From contig CAUYUJ010001304.1 in assembly GCA_963575745.1 (NCBI GenBank), positions 1-30,000 on the forward strand: a stretch of 30,000 bases of DNA. Reading direction: 5' to 3'. Source of the DNA: Prorocentrum cordatum (lineage: Eukaryota > Sar > Dinophyceae > Prorocentrales > Prorocentraceae). Position numbers and translations under genes: made by a program. The notes under the pieces are model-generated. The model worked only from the letters and a program-made list of their open reading frames with translations. It did no database searches and was not told the DNA's origin. Shown in pieces: positions 9,199 through 17,140 of the stretch (position 1 is its first letter; the number at the start of each line of letters is the position of its first letter).

Positions 9199-9336
9199 GG
9201 CGCCTCGGCCCTCCCACCTCTGCGGCGCGAGCCGCAGGACCGTCCGGGCGGGCGGCTCGCCGCGGACGACGACCACCTGGCGCGCGCGCGGCACGGTGAG
9301 GCCCAAGGGCTCTTTCGGGCCCCTGCCGCGCAGTGC
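9199..9336 (-). CDS. PSMD9: PSMD9/Nas2-like PDZ C-terminal exon (partial)
   Basis: The minus frame reads EPLGLTVPRARQ, VVVVRGEPP, then TVLRLAPQRWEGRG. This order (PL-x-LTV, R-GE, L-x-L-x-P-x-RW-x-GRG) is that of the last strands of the PDZ domain in the 26S proteasome assembly chaperone PSMD9/p27/Nas2, where the WxGRG is normally followed by LLGC. Here the frame runs into non-homologous sequence after GRG, so the 3' boundary or final exon is not located. The 5' edge is an AG/G acceptor at the end of a 172-bp GC-AG intron. An earlier PDZ exon of the same family lies on the same strand at 16812-16880, about 7.5 kb upstream in gene direction. It is not shown whether both belong to one expressed gene or to decayed pieces. 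Confidence 0.5.
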
Positions 9337-9508
9337 CTCGGGCCAGAGTGGGGCCATGACTCGCCATCGCTCGGACGTCCATTCCCTGTGCTTTTTTCGG
9401 CTTCGTGCGAGGTGCTTTCGCCAAATGATCAAGGATGCTCCTCGATGGTCATCGCTGCAGAAAAACTGCACACGTCCGAGCGATGCCAGGGCCCTTGCCG
9501 CGCAGTGC
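9337..9508 (-). other. GC-AG intron built around a small TIR element
   Basis: A 29-bp direct repeat (9317-9345 and 9489-9517, one mismatch) brackets the TIR element at 9365-9485. On minus, cutting CCCGAG/GCACTG at both repeats removes exactly 172 bp starting GC and ending AG, with G next. The join keeps NLRWPEALRGRGPKEPLGLTV in one frame with the PSMD9-like exon. The boundaries come from the duplicated sequence and splice rules; no transcript was seen. Confidence 0.5.
9365..9485. mobile_element. MITE-A copy 1 (TIR CATCGCTCGGACGT)
   Basis: Perfect 14-bp terminal inverted repeats, CATCGCTCGGACGT at the left and ACGTCCGAGCGATG at the right. The interior contains TTTCGCCAAATGATCAAGGATGC. It has no coding capacity. 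Related copies lie at 16925-17037, 17233-17348 and 25140-25262. Confidence 0.85.
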
Positions 9509-9519
9509 CTCGGGCCAAC

Positions 9520-9725
9520 GCAAGTTCTTCCCGCGGCGCGGCGGTGCCCCAGGGCCCCACAATGCCAATGTTCGCGCCGCAGCTGGCGACTGCAAGCACA
9601 AACATCTGACCCCGTGGGCCGCTTTTCGCGCGTGGGCCAGCACTAAAGCCTGCGCTTGATTGCGGGGAGGGTTGTAGCGGCGCAGCCCGGTGCGGAGCAT
9701 GAGAAGATATGGGCGGGGCTGGAAA
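9520..9725. other. No confirmed gene
   Basis: GC-rich sequence. On minus, the bases just beyond the intron could be an upstream exon of the PSMD9-like gene, but only a few residues before the splice site look coding and no family match extends. Confidence 0.3.
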
Positions 9726-9727
9726 CC

Positions 9728-9950
9728 TTGGAGGTCTTGGAACGTATACTTACCATGACCTCATGCTCCTCTGAATGCTTCCGGCTTGTTTGCTCAGCGC
9801 GGGGGCTTTCTGCCAGGTGCACCTCTTGGGCCCAGAGCGGTTCTCATTTCAGCTTCCTGCCTGCACAGCTCCAAGGCGCGCCGAGAGACTCTGGCGGCGA
9901 GCGCGGGGGGGAAGTGAGAAGGGGGCAGACCTTCTCAGGCGCGCTCTTCC
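9728..9950 (+). repeat. Dispersed repeat blocks B and A (locus 2)
   Basis: Block B ends in CATGACCTCATGCTCCTCTG at about 9754-9773. Block A has GGCGAGC, a G run, then GAAGTGAGAAGG and CCTTCTC at about 9895-9940. Both match 4433-4815 on the same strand but in swapped order. Confidence 0.55.
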
Positions 9951-11370
9951 GCTCGAGCGCTGCATGGTTGCGTTCAACAAGGGGTCCATGATCGAACACA
10001 TGTGTTGAGGAGCGGGAGGAGGGGACAGAGAAGCGATGTGATGATTACGGTGAGGGCATCGGAAGAGGAACCGCTGGATGAAGCATCCAGGCTCTGAAAA
10101 CCGATGACACACCAACTGGGGCTTAGCCATGGATGGCACCGCCACTCTCATCAGAGCAGGAACCATCTAGGGTTTCAAAAAAGCCTCCTGGGCACATCCC
10201 CTAACGAACGCCCCCCACCGTAGAGGAGGTAGAAGGAGAAATGATGAGACACAGAGGAGGACACGGGGAAGGAGGAGACAAGAGACAAGGCTTCCCACGG
10301 AGTGGAGCAGGGGCACCCGAGTGAAGGTGCTGATAGTCGAGCAGCTTCCTGAGACAGGACTGTCCCGTCCCCCCAGGGTTGGAAGCGGCCGCGGGGTCTG
10401 TCTGCACTGGATGGGCTCTGAGTACTTCGGTCAAGGGGGGGGGGAGAGGGACGATGGCCAATCCGTTCAATGCCTGTCCCCAGACCCATCCCAGGGTCGA
10501 AACAGACTTGTTTTTCGAGCTACGTCTAGCCGTGGCGACGAGGGGGCCCTTTCTCTCCCGTTCTCCTGGCTCGAACCAGTGGCGGGCCACCTCAGCCGCC
10601 CCCAAGCTGGCTGGACTACTCCCAAGCGTCGGGGCTCCTAGAGCCTTTCGAGTCCGCTCGAAGTGGCCATGGGGGTCTTCAAACAAAGCTCCACGCCGAA
10701 CGAGGTGCGCGAACCTGCATAGCAGAACCCTCGATACACATTTGAATTGAAATGGGCTGGCCAAGACAGAGGAAGCGAGCAGTGCAGTCCGAAGGACTGC
10801 ATCCAGCTCCTCGCTGGGTATGTGCACTCCCCCCCTGCCCTGGGCCAAACGATAAAATTGCGGCGATGGCCTAGATGATATCCATGGGTTGCCCCAGTCG
10901 AGCAAATGCGGAAAGCAAGACGTGTCTGCCAGAAATGGACCTCATTCGCATGGTCGCTAAAATCTCTTACTGCACTCGTCACACCTTGCCGCATCATACC
11001 CTCTCTGTGTCCACGCTGGCCAGCACATCACATGAACACATACTGCTGCCATTATTGCTTGTTCATCGACGTTTCAATTCAAATGCCGCTTGTGCGCTTG
11101 TGCGCTTTCGTTCCAATACGTCTAGCTCCTCACGACTCCAGCTTCTGCCATGCCTATCGTTCGTGAGATCGTCAATCTGACAATTGCTAATGTCAGATCC
11201 CTTCTAATACGCATCCGTGCTACACATCCCTTCCAACTCTATTATAATGATCGCTACATAGCGGTTCCCCCTCATCATGTTCCTATCCCTGCACCACAAC
11301 CCCCTCCTCCCCCTCCTGTGCCTTCGGCCCCTCCACCGCCGTCCTTCCCTGGGATGTCCCTCCTCCTCCT
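9951..11370. other. Long gene-poor stretch
   Basis: No protein family recognised in 1.4 kb on either strand. Contents seen: the diverged R1 copy at 10474-10545, a 14-bp inverted repeat pair at 10739-10752 and 11072-11085, and a less GC-rich zone around 10870-11270. The last 100 bases are C/T-rich and lead into an AG acceptor candidate. Confidence 0.4.
10474..10545 (+). repeat. Dispersed repeat R1, diverged copy
   Basis: Carries CCCATCCCAGGGT, TTTTTCGAGC and GCCGTGGCGACGAGG in the same order and spacing as the R1 copies at 8767-8888 and 15741-15862, with many substitutions. Confidence 0.5.
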
Positions 11371-11380
11371 CTCCCCAGGC

Positions 11381-11620
11381 CCTCCAGCTTCGTGGCCGCA
11401 TCGATTCCTGCTGCTCCCCGCGACGCCTCGAAGGACTGGCCCACGCTGCCCTGCACCAGCGGGGGTATGGCCGCAAAGCAGGCGTTGAGGTCTCCAGTGT
11501 CGGTGCGGCTGCGGGCCGCTGCTTTGCCTCTCCAGATAAGCCTGGAGGACGGCGAGGAGCCTCCTCCTCCTCCGACGACGACGACGACGGCGACGACAAA
11601 GACGATTACAGTCGGGGTTG
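11381..11620 (+). CDS. Candidate 3'-terminal exon of an unknown protein
   Basis: A pyrimidine run (CTCCTCCTCTCC) leads to CCCCAG followed by G, then an 80-codon open frame to TGA. It starts ALQLRGRIDSCC and passes through LEGLAHAALHQRGYGRKAG to an acidic tail (SSSSDDDDDGDDKDD). Third codon positions are mostly G or C, as expected for coding sequence here. No domain is recognised, and no matching upstream exon was found. It could be chance, since the Asp run overlaps a CGA/GAC triplet repeat. Confidence 0.35.
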
Positions 11621-11982
11621 ATTGGATAAGACACGCGATAGGCCGCAAGACCCTTCCGGGGGCCACACTGCCATAGGAACGAGAAAAGGCATAATCATGG
11701 GCCACGAACCACGGGACACACGGGCACCCTTGATTTGGAGGGGTCGACCTCCTGATCCACGTCGGCTGTACAGGGCAGTTTTAACACATAGGATGTTACA
11801 ATATATGGTTTTTAATTCATGATTACTATATGAATAGATGTATGTATGAACTCATCGCTGTCTTTGATACTAAATCCCTGCATTTTTAATATATGATCCG
11901 CACGCGGAGCATGTATTAAAAAACGGCACTGTACGTTCGGGCGCTTTTGGTCAGCGTGCCGCGGCGGCCGCCTCGGCGACGC

Positions 11983-12317
11983 GCGCCTTGCAAGCGCATA
12001 TCGCGTCGCGCTACGCGCTCCGCGGGGCGGGAGGCTCGGGAGAAGCTCGGGACATGCACGCTGGGGAGTGGGAGCGTGGACAGCGCGTCGCGCCGAAGCG
12101 CGGTGGGCCAGAACCCGCAGAGCGACACACTACGCCAAAGTTCCTGACACGCGCCTTGCAAGCGAATATCGCGTTGCGCTACGCTCCGCGGGGCGGGAGG
12201 CCAGGAGAAGCTTGGAACATGCACGCTTGTGAATGGGAGCGTGGACAGCGCGTCGCGCCGAAGCGCGGTGGGCCAGAGCCCGCGGAGCGACACGCTGCGC
12301 CAGAGTCCCTGACCGTG
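11983..12317. repeat. 168-bp tandem duplication
   Basis: Two head-to-tail copies begin GCGCCTTGCAAGCG at 11983 and 12151. Each contains ATATCGCG, a CGCGGGGCGGGAGG box, GACATGCACGCT-type sequence, GGGAGCGTGGACAGCGCGTC and GCGACAC. The minus-strand open frame (SVSLxGxWPTALRRDALSTLP twice) comes from this duplication. Confidence 0.9.
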
Positions 12318-12960
12318 TGAAGAACAGTGGGAGGGTACGTACAGCAGGTCAGCGTCGCGATGGCTTCCGCGGTGGCCTCTGACACCGTTCAACCCTGCAC
12401 GACCGCGGCTGTCCGATGGCGGAGATTGTTCGGTATCGTTCGATTCGTGGCCACTGGCGGCGTTCAACCTTGGACGCCCGCACTGAGGTCGCCGCTGTGT
12501 CAACGTGGCGGGAAACTTCCGTACATGGTGTACTCCCCCAAGCTTATCTAATCAATCATCTAATTTGCATATTGTGGGCGTTTACGGCGCAGTCTAACTA
12601 GGGGACCTTATCATGCACAACAGTAACATCAACAATATATATATATACATGTATATATATGTATAACCGTGATTCATGTTTCAACTTTCCGTGTTGACGC
12701 AAAGGGAAGCCAGCGATCAAGCTGGATGCGCAACATTGACATTCGAAGCCGTGTGCTGCAGCGCACAGTGTATTAAACAGTGTTACTCCAGAAACCGACA
12801 TTGGCGTCCAAGGCGTCAACGTTGAGGCAAGCGTCGTGCATCGTCTACAATCGCACCACGACGTCGATGGTAGTCGTGAGTCGACAGCACGATGGCGAGG
12901 GCAGAATAAATCCGGCGATCCGGCGTGTGAGTGTCAAAGGGCCTGAGCTACAGCCGACAG
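12318..12960. other. No gene seen; AT-rich island
   Basis: Unique sequence without recognisable coding signal. It includes an AT-alternating palindrome (TATATACATGTATATA) centred near 12649 in otherwise GC-rich DNA. Confidence 0.5.
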
Positions 12961-13179
12961 CCTAAGCTTCAGCTCTGCTGGGGGCGGCGGCGGGGGGGGG
13001 GAGGGGGCCTGCTCCGCATGTGCTTTGCCTGTGCTCCGCCTGTGCACCGTTTTCTGGGCGGGACTGGAACAAGTAAAAATCAGCCAAATTCCCATCCCGG
13101 AGCTCAGAGAGCCCGAGAGGGCCGCCAGACATTTCCCAGACGGATCAAGATGCACACCGGATGGCCCAGGATGCCCTCA

Positions 13180-13845
13180 AGATAGATCAAGAGCGCCCCA
13201 AGAGGCCTCCAAGGCGGCCCCTGCGGCCTCCAAGAGGTCCTCCAGGAAGGCCTGACGAGGCCCGAATCATTGACTTCCTACATGTGTTTGAAGGACTTGG
13301 GCGCTTCATTCTTTCCCGCCTTCCGACGGCCCAAGACGGCCACAGGGGCCCCCAAGATCGCCCCAGAAGCCTCCAAGATGGCCCCATGACGGCCCAAGAT
13401 GCTCCTAGGACGGCCCCACTAGGAGACCGATTTCTGACCACACCCACTTCCCGAGGTGCCTTGCGAAAAGCGGTTTCCAGAGGTGGAGGTGGGCAGTTTC
13501 CCCGCCCCAGGGGAAGAAAAAACTACCCACTTCCACCCCCGAGGGCCTATCATAGAATCGAGGATCCAGAGGTGGATGTGGTCAGAAATCGGTCTTCGAC
13601 CCAAGAGGGTCCCAAGAAGGCCCCATATGCCTCCAAGACGGCCAAGATGGCCTCCAGCACGGCCCTGAAGCGCCCCCAGGGGGCTCCCAGACAGCGCAGC
13701 GAAGCACCCAAGACGGCTTCTGACGGGCCAGGAACGCCCGAAGGCAGCCAAAAGGGCTTCCAAGCAGCCCCCAAGAGGCTCAAGACCCCCTCAAGAGGCC
13801 TCCTTCTACGGCGGCCCCAAGGGGACCCCAAGACGGCCTCATAGG
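13180..13845 (+). repeat. Degenerate CCAAGANGGCC repeat field
   Basis: Dozens of variants of CCAAGACGGCCC, CCAAGAGGCCTCC and CCAAGATGGCC at irregular spacing, interrupted by a TIR element at 13425-13594. The long frame over 13161-13844 is Pro/Arg/Lys/Ala-rich with no domain. Similar sequence occurs at 690-835. Confidence 0.65.
13425..13594. mobile_element. MITE-D, double fold-back element
   Basis: TIRs of about 24 bp: GACCGATTTCTGACCACA then CCCAC on the left, with the reverse complement on the right apart from one or two mismatches. Inside lies a second inverted pair (GGTGGAGGTGGGCAGTTT with AAACTACCCACTTCCACC, two mismatches) around CCCCGCCCCAGGGG. No coding capacity. Confidence 0.75.
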
Positions 13846-13849
13846 CCTC

Positions 13850-14340
13850 CAAGCGAATCCGAGCACCATCGGGAGGGCCTCGGATCGGCGGTACTGGCAG
13901 GAGGCTATTACACCAGACAAAATTCGCCACGCTCCCGCACCGCTGCACCTCCTTAGAGGAAGAACAACTAGAAGAAGCATACACTGTTGGAGGTCCGCGC
14001 GGATTTCTTGGATCCGCGCTGGACACACCTCCCTGGAGGCGCCGCTATGGCGGGCTCTGGAGCGGATCCAAGAACTCCGCACTGAGCTCGAAAAGTTAAT
14101 GCTTATGCGTTTATGTCGTTTGTTGTCATAAGGCTCCTCCTGCCTGAGCACCGTTTAACAAACCCCTAAATATTCCCATGGGCGTGGCCCAGGCCCCACT
14201 GGCCGAATTGACCCCCCAGATGGGGATTTGGGCTGTCTCCGTCGGGTCTCGAGGGGCATCTCCCCACCTGGGACCCTGAGATGGTGGGTGTCTGGATGCG
14301 GATGGGGATGGGGATGGGGATGGGCGTAAGTCGGGCGTGT
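13850..14340. other. No gene seen
   Basis: GC-rich sequence. It holds a short segment around 13992-14022 (GGTCCGCGCGGATTTCTTGG, ATCCGCGC) shared with about 28478-28508, and four GGGGAT units at 14301-14324 that could form a G-quadruplex. Confidence 0.4.
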
Positions 14341-14343
14341 CTC

Positions 14344-14475
14344 CCTACAGGGGGATTTCCCGAAACAAAACAAAACATATATACAACATGCTCCAATTAA
14401 AATAGCCAAGAGATGCTAAAACATAGTCCCCGGACTAAAAACAAAAAAGCTGTTTGGGGATATTCCCCCTGTAGG
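14344..14475. mobile_element. MITE-C copy 1 (TIR CCTACAGGGGGA)
   Basis: CCTACAGGGGGA at the left is inverted as TCCCCCTGTAGG at the right. The interior is A-rich (AAACAAAACAAAAC, then AAAACATAGTCCC), unlike the GC-rich surroundings. No coding capacity. Confidence 0.75.
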
Positions 14476-14534
14476 TAGGCGTCAGCTGAACGGTACTGGT
14501 CCTCGGCCCCATTCCTCCCTCCCCCCCGTGTCTC

Positions 14535-14729
14535 CCTACAGGGGGATTGTCGAAGAAAAACAAAACAGATTCAAACAAACTCCCTCATGGCAAAAATATA
14601 CTAACAAAATAGTCCCTGCTATACGATTTTTGGATTTTGCCATTAGTCCCTACAAAATAGTCCCTATAGTCCCTAAAATATACTAATATACTATACGATG
14701 TTTGCTACTACTTTTGGATATTCCCCCTG
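14535..14729. mobile_element. MITE-C copy 2
   Basis: Starts with the same CCTACAGGGGGATT and ends GGATATTCCCCCTG. The AT-rich interior has repeated AGTCCCTA boxes and ATACTAATATACTATACGAT. It shares ends and the AAACAAAAC motif with copy 1, but the interior differs. Confidence 0.65.
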
Positions 14730-14857
14730 GCGCCCCCCCCCCCGTCCTCCCCGCCCTGCCTCTGCCCCGCAGGGCCGCGCGGGCCCTCCAGCGCCACCCT
14801 GTGCCGCCCGCCTCTCACGGAGGCGGCCGCAACAGTGGGCGGCTTGGCAATCTTGGG

Positions 14858-15082
14858 CGCCCGAGTTATCCAGGATAACTCGGGTCCGGGGTAACTCGGG
14901 TTTGGATTCCCGAAAAAATGAACCCGAGTTAGCCCTGACCCGAGTTACCCCTGATGATTCGGGGCTCTGGACGCCCGAGTTATCCGGGGTAACTCGGGTC
15001 CGGGGTAACTCGGGTTTGGATTCCCGAAAAACGAATCCGAGTTATCCCTGACCCGAGTTACCCCTGATGATTCGGGGCTCTC
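14858..15082. repeat. 114-bp repeat, two diverged copies
   Basis: Units begin at 14858 and 14972, the same 114-bp period as the array at 6551. Stems are kept: the first hairpin is extended (CCCGAGTTAT with ATAACTCGGG), and in the second several changes turn Watson-Crick pairs into G-T/G-U pairs while keeping the fold. Confidence 0.95.
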
Positions 15083-15092
15083 ACAATCGGCA

Positions 15093-15254
15093 TTACCAGC
15101 CTGGAACATATCCCTATCCCTATGCTGGGCACCTCCTCATCACGATGCCAATCTTGGGGATTCCCTTATTTTTTGAGGGCGGATCCCTGAGATTGTCATC
15201 GCCTTTCGGCGTGTCGATCTTAGGGATAGGGATAATTACGTTCGAGGCTGGTAA
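15093..15254. mobile_element. MITE-B copy 1 (TIR with TATCCCTATCCCTA)
   Basis: Ends TTACCAGCCTGGAACATATC and the inverted counterpart, with TATCCCTATCCCTA as the inner part of a TIR of about 30 bp. Closely matched by 25364-25521. It lies 11 bp after the diverged 114-bp repeats. Confidence 0.85.
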
Positions 15255-15321
15255 CAGCACCAACACCAGCACATGGGGCCTTTGAGCAGGGACCGACCGT
15301 CCCGGCATTCCTATAGTTCTA

Positions 15322-15445
15322 CCACGAGATGTTCCTAGAACCCAGGAAATGCTCTAAGAACAAAGACAGTGTTCTCAGAACACATAAACCCGATGTGTTA
15401 AAACAAAACAATATCAACCAGAAAAGTTCTAAGAACATTTCGTGG
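15322..15445. mobile_element. MITE-E (TIR CCACGARATGTTCYTAGAAC)
   Basis: A 20-bp TIR with two mismatches. The interior has further GTTCTNAGAAC palindromes (GTTCTCAGAAC, GTTCTAAGAAC), so it could fold into several nested hairpins. Single copy in the window. Confidence 0.6.
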
Positions 15446-15449
15446 AAGC

Positions 15450-15740
15450 CACAAAAGGTTCTTAGTTCTTACAAGATTGTTTGGTAGGGCTATAGGCGAG
15501 CCAGGACGCTTCGCCACTGCTTGGGGCCTGCCTCCCACGGGGGAAGATGATCCGAGAGTTCGGCGTTGGCGGCAATCAGCGAGCGAGCCGCCTGCAGCGC
15601 AATCCATGTTTCGGTTCGCTTTGCTTGTGCCCTCTTACGCTGTCACCTGCCGCGCTTTCCTTGCCAATGCGCCGTCTCGACGCGGCCCTTCTCCGTCTGT
15701 CTGGCAATCTCTCGGTCGCCTATAGAAGGCCCGAACAGTT
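15450..15740. other. No gene seen
   Basis: GC-rich unique sequence between two repeats. No recognisable domain on either strand. Confidence 0.4.
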
Positions 15741-15862
15741 GAGGAAGCCAAACGGTACTTATGCCGTGACTCCCCGGACCTCTCCCAGGGTGCGTTGTGA
15801 CCAGAATTTCGAGGCGAACCGAGCGGTGGCGACGAGGGCATCCGAGGAGGCCCAACAGGTGG
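15741..15862 (+). repeat. Dispersed repeat R1, copy 2
   Basis: Aligns with 8767-8888 over its full length (GGTACTNATNCCG, GGACCTCTCCC, TTTCGAGGC, GCGGTGGCGACG, GAGGCCCAA). The minus strand gives similar peptides from both copies (LLGLLGxPRRHR, HPGRGPGS), but no known domain. Confidence 0.75.
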
Positions 15863-15894
15863 AGCACGAGGGAGGGGTCGCGGTATAGGCTCGT

Positions 15895-16028
15895 TTGCCT
15901 TCTCTGAATACCATCGCCGAGGTGGGGATCATCTCCCCCCGGTGGAGGCACACCGCCGACACCTCCCCGGCCGGGTACTGCCGCCCAACGGGAGCGCCAG
16001 CGCGCTCGGCTTCCGCAATGCGCACCAC
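15895..16028 (-). CDS. Possible internal exon, unknown product
   Basis: The minus frame reads VRIAEAERAGAPVGRQYPAG, then EVSAVCLHRGEMIPTSAMVF and REGKRAYTA, with mostly G/C third positions. It fades into the R1 repeat downstream. No family is recognised and no clear splice pair frames it, so this rests on codon bias alone. Confidence 0.2.
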
Positions 16029-16162
16029 GCGGTGTCAGCCAAAAGGCAACGCCAGGGTCGTCGCGGCACGAACCCGCCGCGTGCGGGAGGAAGCAAAACT
16101 GGGAGGAGGACCGGGCGACGAGCGAGGAGAAGGAGGAGGCTGGGGGTGCTGAAGGGGCCCAG

Positions 16163-16266
16163 GGACACACAAACGCACGAACACAAATCCCAGGACCCCT
16201 CATACTTCCGACCTAGGGACACACAAATGCGCGAACACAAATCCCAGGATTCCTCGTACCTCCGAG
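16163..16266. repeat. 54-bp tandem duplication
   Basis: GGACACACAAACGCACGAAC, CAAATCCCAGGA and CTTCCGA repeat from 16217 with a few transitions. Confidence 0.85.
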
Positions 16267-16790
16267 CTTTTCTGGATGCTTGTCCTCTCTCCTCCGCTTC
16301 CGATGTTCAGCTCTGTCTGCGTGCCTCTGCTCCTCCCGAGCTGCGTCGATCACCTCCGGCCCTCACAACGACAGAGAAGGCAGAAAATGACCAACCAACA
16401 ACACACACCCATACCCATAGGGGGATCGGAGAGGGCTATGGGTTCGTGTTGTCGGATGGGGGTCCCCGCTCGAACGGGAGCGCTCCCCAGGGCCCGACAA
16501 CCCGCATCCATACCCATAGCCAGCCCTCCTCCCAACGACCTCCCTATGGGTATGGGTGTGTGTTGCTCGTTCGTCAATAAAAAAAAACCGGGCGCGGCCC
16601 AGCGCCCGGGTTCTTTTCTTGACGAGCTTTTCGGAATGCTCGTCCTCTCTCCTCCGCTTCCCATGTTCAGCTCTGTCTGCGTGCCTCTGCTCCTCGAGAT
16701 CCTGAACTGCTCCTCGAGATCCTGAACTGCCTCTGATCCTCGAGATCCTGGCCCTCGCAACGACAAGAGAAAGGCAGAAAAAGAAAACGG
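16265..16790. repeat. About 360-bp imperfect duplication around MITE-F
   Basis: 16265-16385 and 16625-16785 share GAGCTTTTC, a CTCTCTCCTCCGCTTCC box, ATGTTCAGCTCTGTCTGCGT, then GGCCCTC, CAACGACA and AAGGCAGAAAA. The second copy has two to three extra CTCCTCGAGATCCTGAACTG units. Confidence 0.75.
16399..16565. mobile_element. MITE-F (24-bp perfect TIR)
   Basis: The left end CAACACACACCCATACCCAT continues to AGGG and is perfectly inverted at 16542-16565. The TIR extends outwards imperfectly (GACCAACCAA versus GACGAACGAG). An extra CCATACCCATAG lies inside near 16508. Single copy seen. Confidence 0.8.
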
Positions 16791-16811
16791 GGCGCGGCCC
16801 CGGCGCCTCAC

Positions 16812-16880
16812 CGAGCCGAAGCGGCAGACCTGGTCCCCGGGCAGCAGGCCCGCCGCCTCGGCCGGGGAGCCCGCGGACAC
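16812..16880 (-). CDS. PSMD9: PSMD9/Nas2-like PDZ exon A
   Basis: A 69-nt phase-0 exon reading VSAGSPAEAAGLLPGDQVCR then FGS. The GSPAxxAGLxxGD loop is the classic PDZ carboxylate-binding region. The following xxFGS(V) is the signature of the PDZ in PSMD9/p27/Nas2, the chaperone that holds the RPT5 ATPase during assembly of the 26S proteasome base. The acceptor is a C run ending GGAG/G, and the donor is TCG/GTGAGG. It lies 45 bp downstream (gene direction) of MITE-A copy 2. The preceding and following exons were not found nearby. The next recognisable piece of this family is at 9199-9336 on the same strand. Confidence 0.55.
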
Positions 16881-16924
16881 CTCCGGGGGGGGGCAGGGCG
16901 GCGGGCCTCCGGCGTCATTCTGGC

Positions 16925-17037
16925 CATCGCTCGGATGTCTATTTCCTGTCTTTTTTTTTGTTTCGTGCATGGTTTTTTCGCCAAATGATCAAGGATGCTC
17001 CTCGGTGGTCCTCGCCGACGGAAAAGAGCACACGTCT
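16925..17037. mobile_element. MITE-A copy 2 (right end degraded)
   Basis: Starts CATCGCTCGGATGT and keeps the TTTTTTCGCCAAATGATCAA core, GGATGCTCCTCG and CACGTC, then breaks off into GAGAAAAAACGCAGTCTGTG repeats. Confidence 0.75.
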
Positions 17038-17140
17038 TGAGAAAAAACGCAGTCTGTGGGAAAAAAAACACCGTCAGTGGGAAAAAACACCGTCTGTGGG
17101 AAAACACGCACACAAAAACACACACAGACTGTGCTTTGGC
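17038..17140. repeat. CNGTCTGTGGGAAAAA short tandem repeats (first set)
   Basis: Units of GCAGTCTGTGGGAAAAAA and CACCGTCTGTGGGAAAA recur about every 15-20 bp, ending with ACACACAGACTGTG. A longer set lies at 17349-17525. Confidence 0.85.

Noticed and set aside
8043-9609. Frames of 300 and 373 residues rich in Met, Ile, Arg or Pro
   Set aside because: They cross the CAT and GGA microsatellites; the only supported part is the short PSMD9-like exon on minus.
11916-12503. 195-residue minus frame with an internal repeat
   Set aside because: The repeat is the 168-bp tandem duplication, which is a multiple of three; no domain.
13161-13844. 227-residue Pro/Arg/Lys frame
   Set aside because: Built of the CCAAGANGGCC repeat and interrupted by a TIR element.
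16578-16620. Hairpin CCGGGCGC/GCGCCCGG with A run before and T run after, like a bacterial terminator
   Set aside because: The context is eukaryotic and it lies inside a repeat duplication; no gene ends there.
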